In this document: piece by piece, positions 6,018 to 6,755 of the stretch
Numbering within the stretch: position 1 is the first letter of the stretch
Layout of the letters: the number at the start of each line of letters is the position of its first letter
Origin: an uncultured Ruminococcus sp.
GTDB lineage: Bacteria; Bacillota; Clostridia; Oscillospirales; Acutalibacteraceae
Assembly (NCBI GenBank): GCA_902783065.1
Contig: CACZPV010000329.1
Location: 1 to 6,755, forward strand
Length of the DNA: 6,755 bases
Direction: 5' to 3'
Notes under the pieces: model-generated
Database searches by the model: none
Told to the model about the DNA's origin: nothing
What the model saw: the letters and a program-made list of their open reading frames with translations, nothing else
Position numbers and translations under genes: made by a program

Positions 6018-6706
6018 TTTACACTCTCCCCTGCTATTTTGATAAATGCATCTTCAAATTTATCTGTTTCTGACTTCTTAAGTAATTCCTGTACTGTTCC
6101 TGCTGCCTTGAGGTTTCCTTTCGCCATTATTGCAATATGATCGGAAAGTGCCTCCGCTTCCTCCAGATAATGCGTTGTCAGTATCACGGTTACTTTTCCC
6201 TTAAGTTTTGAAATTATCTGCCAGAGTTCTCTTCTTGCAAGTACATCCAATCCAAGTGTCGGCTCATCAAGAAACAGTATTTTCGGATCGGTAATCAATG
6301 CCATTGCAATACTGAGTCTTCTCTGCCATCCGCCGGAAAGAGTACCTGCCTTTTGTCTGATAACCTCTGACATATCAAATTGTTCTATCATTAAATCAGC
6401 TTTTTCCTTTGCTTTCTTTCCGTTAGCACCGTAAACTTTTGCAATAAATTCCAGATTTTCTCTGACACTGAGTTTTGACGCTACCGCAGTTTCCTGGGGA
6501 GAAACATTTGTTATCTGTCTGATTTCTGCTCTGTTCGTTTTCAGATCGAATCCGTTAATAACTGCACTTCCAGATGTCGGCTGAATCAATGTTGTCAGCA
6601 TTTTAATAGTGGTCGTCTTTCCTGCGCCGTTAACTCCCAACAATGCAAACAGCTCTCCTTTATTTATTGTCATTATAGCCAATTGCAAAATGCCATAAAT
6701 GTGCAT
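6014..6706 (-). CDS. ABC transporter ATP-binding protein, abnormal 5' end
   Basis: The ATPase that would power the adjacent permease. All catalytic motifs are present: Walker A GVNGAGKTT (24-32), Q-loop Gln71 in SPQET, signature LSGGWQRR (123-130), Walker B ILFLDEPT with D147 and E148 (143-150), and H-loop His179 in TTH. The family normally has about 20 further N-terminal residues containing the first beta strand and an aromatic A-loop residue. Here residues 1-12 (MHIYGILQLAIM) do not fit that pattern until MTINKGELFALLG. ATG 6706 has no Shine-Dalgarno, and the frame stays open upstream to the window edge, so the start is unsure. Another frame just upstream encodes a better N-terminus with its own ribosome binding site, pointing to a frameshift. 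The C-terminus overlaps the permease start by 4 nt. Function is likely but may be impaired. Confidence 0.85.
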   Translation of the reverse strand: MHIYGILQLAIMTINKGELFALLGVNGAGKTTTIKMLTTLIQPTSGSAVINGFDLKTNRAEIRQITNVSPQETAVASKLSVRENLEFIAKVYGANGKKAKEKADLMIEQFDMSEVIRQKAGTLSGGWQRRLSIAMALITDPKILFLDEPTLGLDVLARRELWQIISKLKGKVTVILTTHYLEEAEALSDHIAIMAKGNLKAAGTVQELLKKSETDKFEDAFIKIAGESVK

Positions 6707-6735
6707 AAACAGCCGACTTTTTTGATTATAAACAA
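6673..6735 (-). other. Out-of-frame N-terminal segment of the ABC ATPase gene
   Basis: On the minus strand a TTG codon (6733-6735) stands 9 nt after GGAG (6745-6748). Its frame reads (start)FIIKKVGCLCTFMAFCNWL, then stops at TAA 6673-6675. It matches the expected opening of an ABC ATPase (a strand such as FIIKNV, then YGTF, then an ALxN-type step), and joins directly onto MTINKGELFALLG if two bases (TA, 6674-6675) are skipped. The simplest reading is a frameshift, real or from sequencing, that split the 5' end of the gene. A start further upstream beyond 6755 cannot be excluded. Confidence 0.5.
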
Positions 6736-6755
6736 CTGATTTTTCTCCGTTTTTA

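Overview
The window is AT-rich and carries low-GC Gram-positive signals: GGAGG-type ribosome binding sites, sigma-A-like promoters, an ArgR/AhrC-type ARG box and U-tract terminators. The gene content (flavin reductase with a YmfI-like SDR; ECF sigma factor with a one-pass membrane partner of unknown ectodomain) suggests an anaerobic clostridial Firmicute, perhaps Ruminococcus-like. That placement is inference from protein style, not from a marker gene. Most of the window looks like ordinary chromosome. No transposase, integrase, CRISPR array, tRNA or rRNA was seen.

Layout. (1) Positions 1-924, minus strand: the 5' three quarters of argG (argininosuccinate synthase), running off the left edge. 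(2) 925-1444: a long divergent intergenic region with the argG promoter, a full-consensus ARG box, TGCAT-type repeats, further inverted repeats and a strong extended -10 promoter for the rightward genes. (3) 1445-2672, plus strand: a two-gene operon with a 1-nt gap, encoding a flavin reductase-like FMN protein and a short-chain dehydrogenase that resembles the EF-P 5-aminopentanone reductase (YmfI) branch. (4) 2673-2856: convergent intergenic region with a GC-rich hairpin and a strong bidirectional terminator. (5) 4883-2857, minus strand: an ECF sigma factor overlapping by 4 nt a large single-pass membrane protein, probably its anti-sigma factor. (6) 4884-5264: mostly non-coding, with an inverted repeat before the sigma gene and the terminator of the next operon. 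(7) 6706-5265, minus strand: an ABC-2 type exporter, ATPase then permease, again with a 4-nt overlap. Its promoter lies beyond the right edge.

How the parts work together. argG is probably controlled by arginine through ArgR/AhrC. The sigma/anti-sigma pair is a self-contained signalling cassette whose signal cannot be read from the sequence. The ABC pair should form one exporter, but the 5' end of the ATPase gene looks frameshifted: a start-like segment with its own Shine-Dalgarno sits in another frame. The points most worth a second look are that frameshift, the unknown ectodomain of the sigma partner, and the repeat-rich argG/flavin reductase intergenic region.
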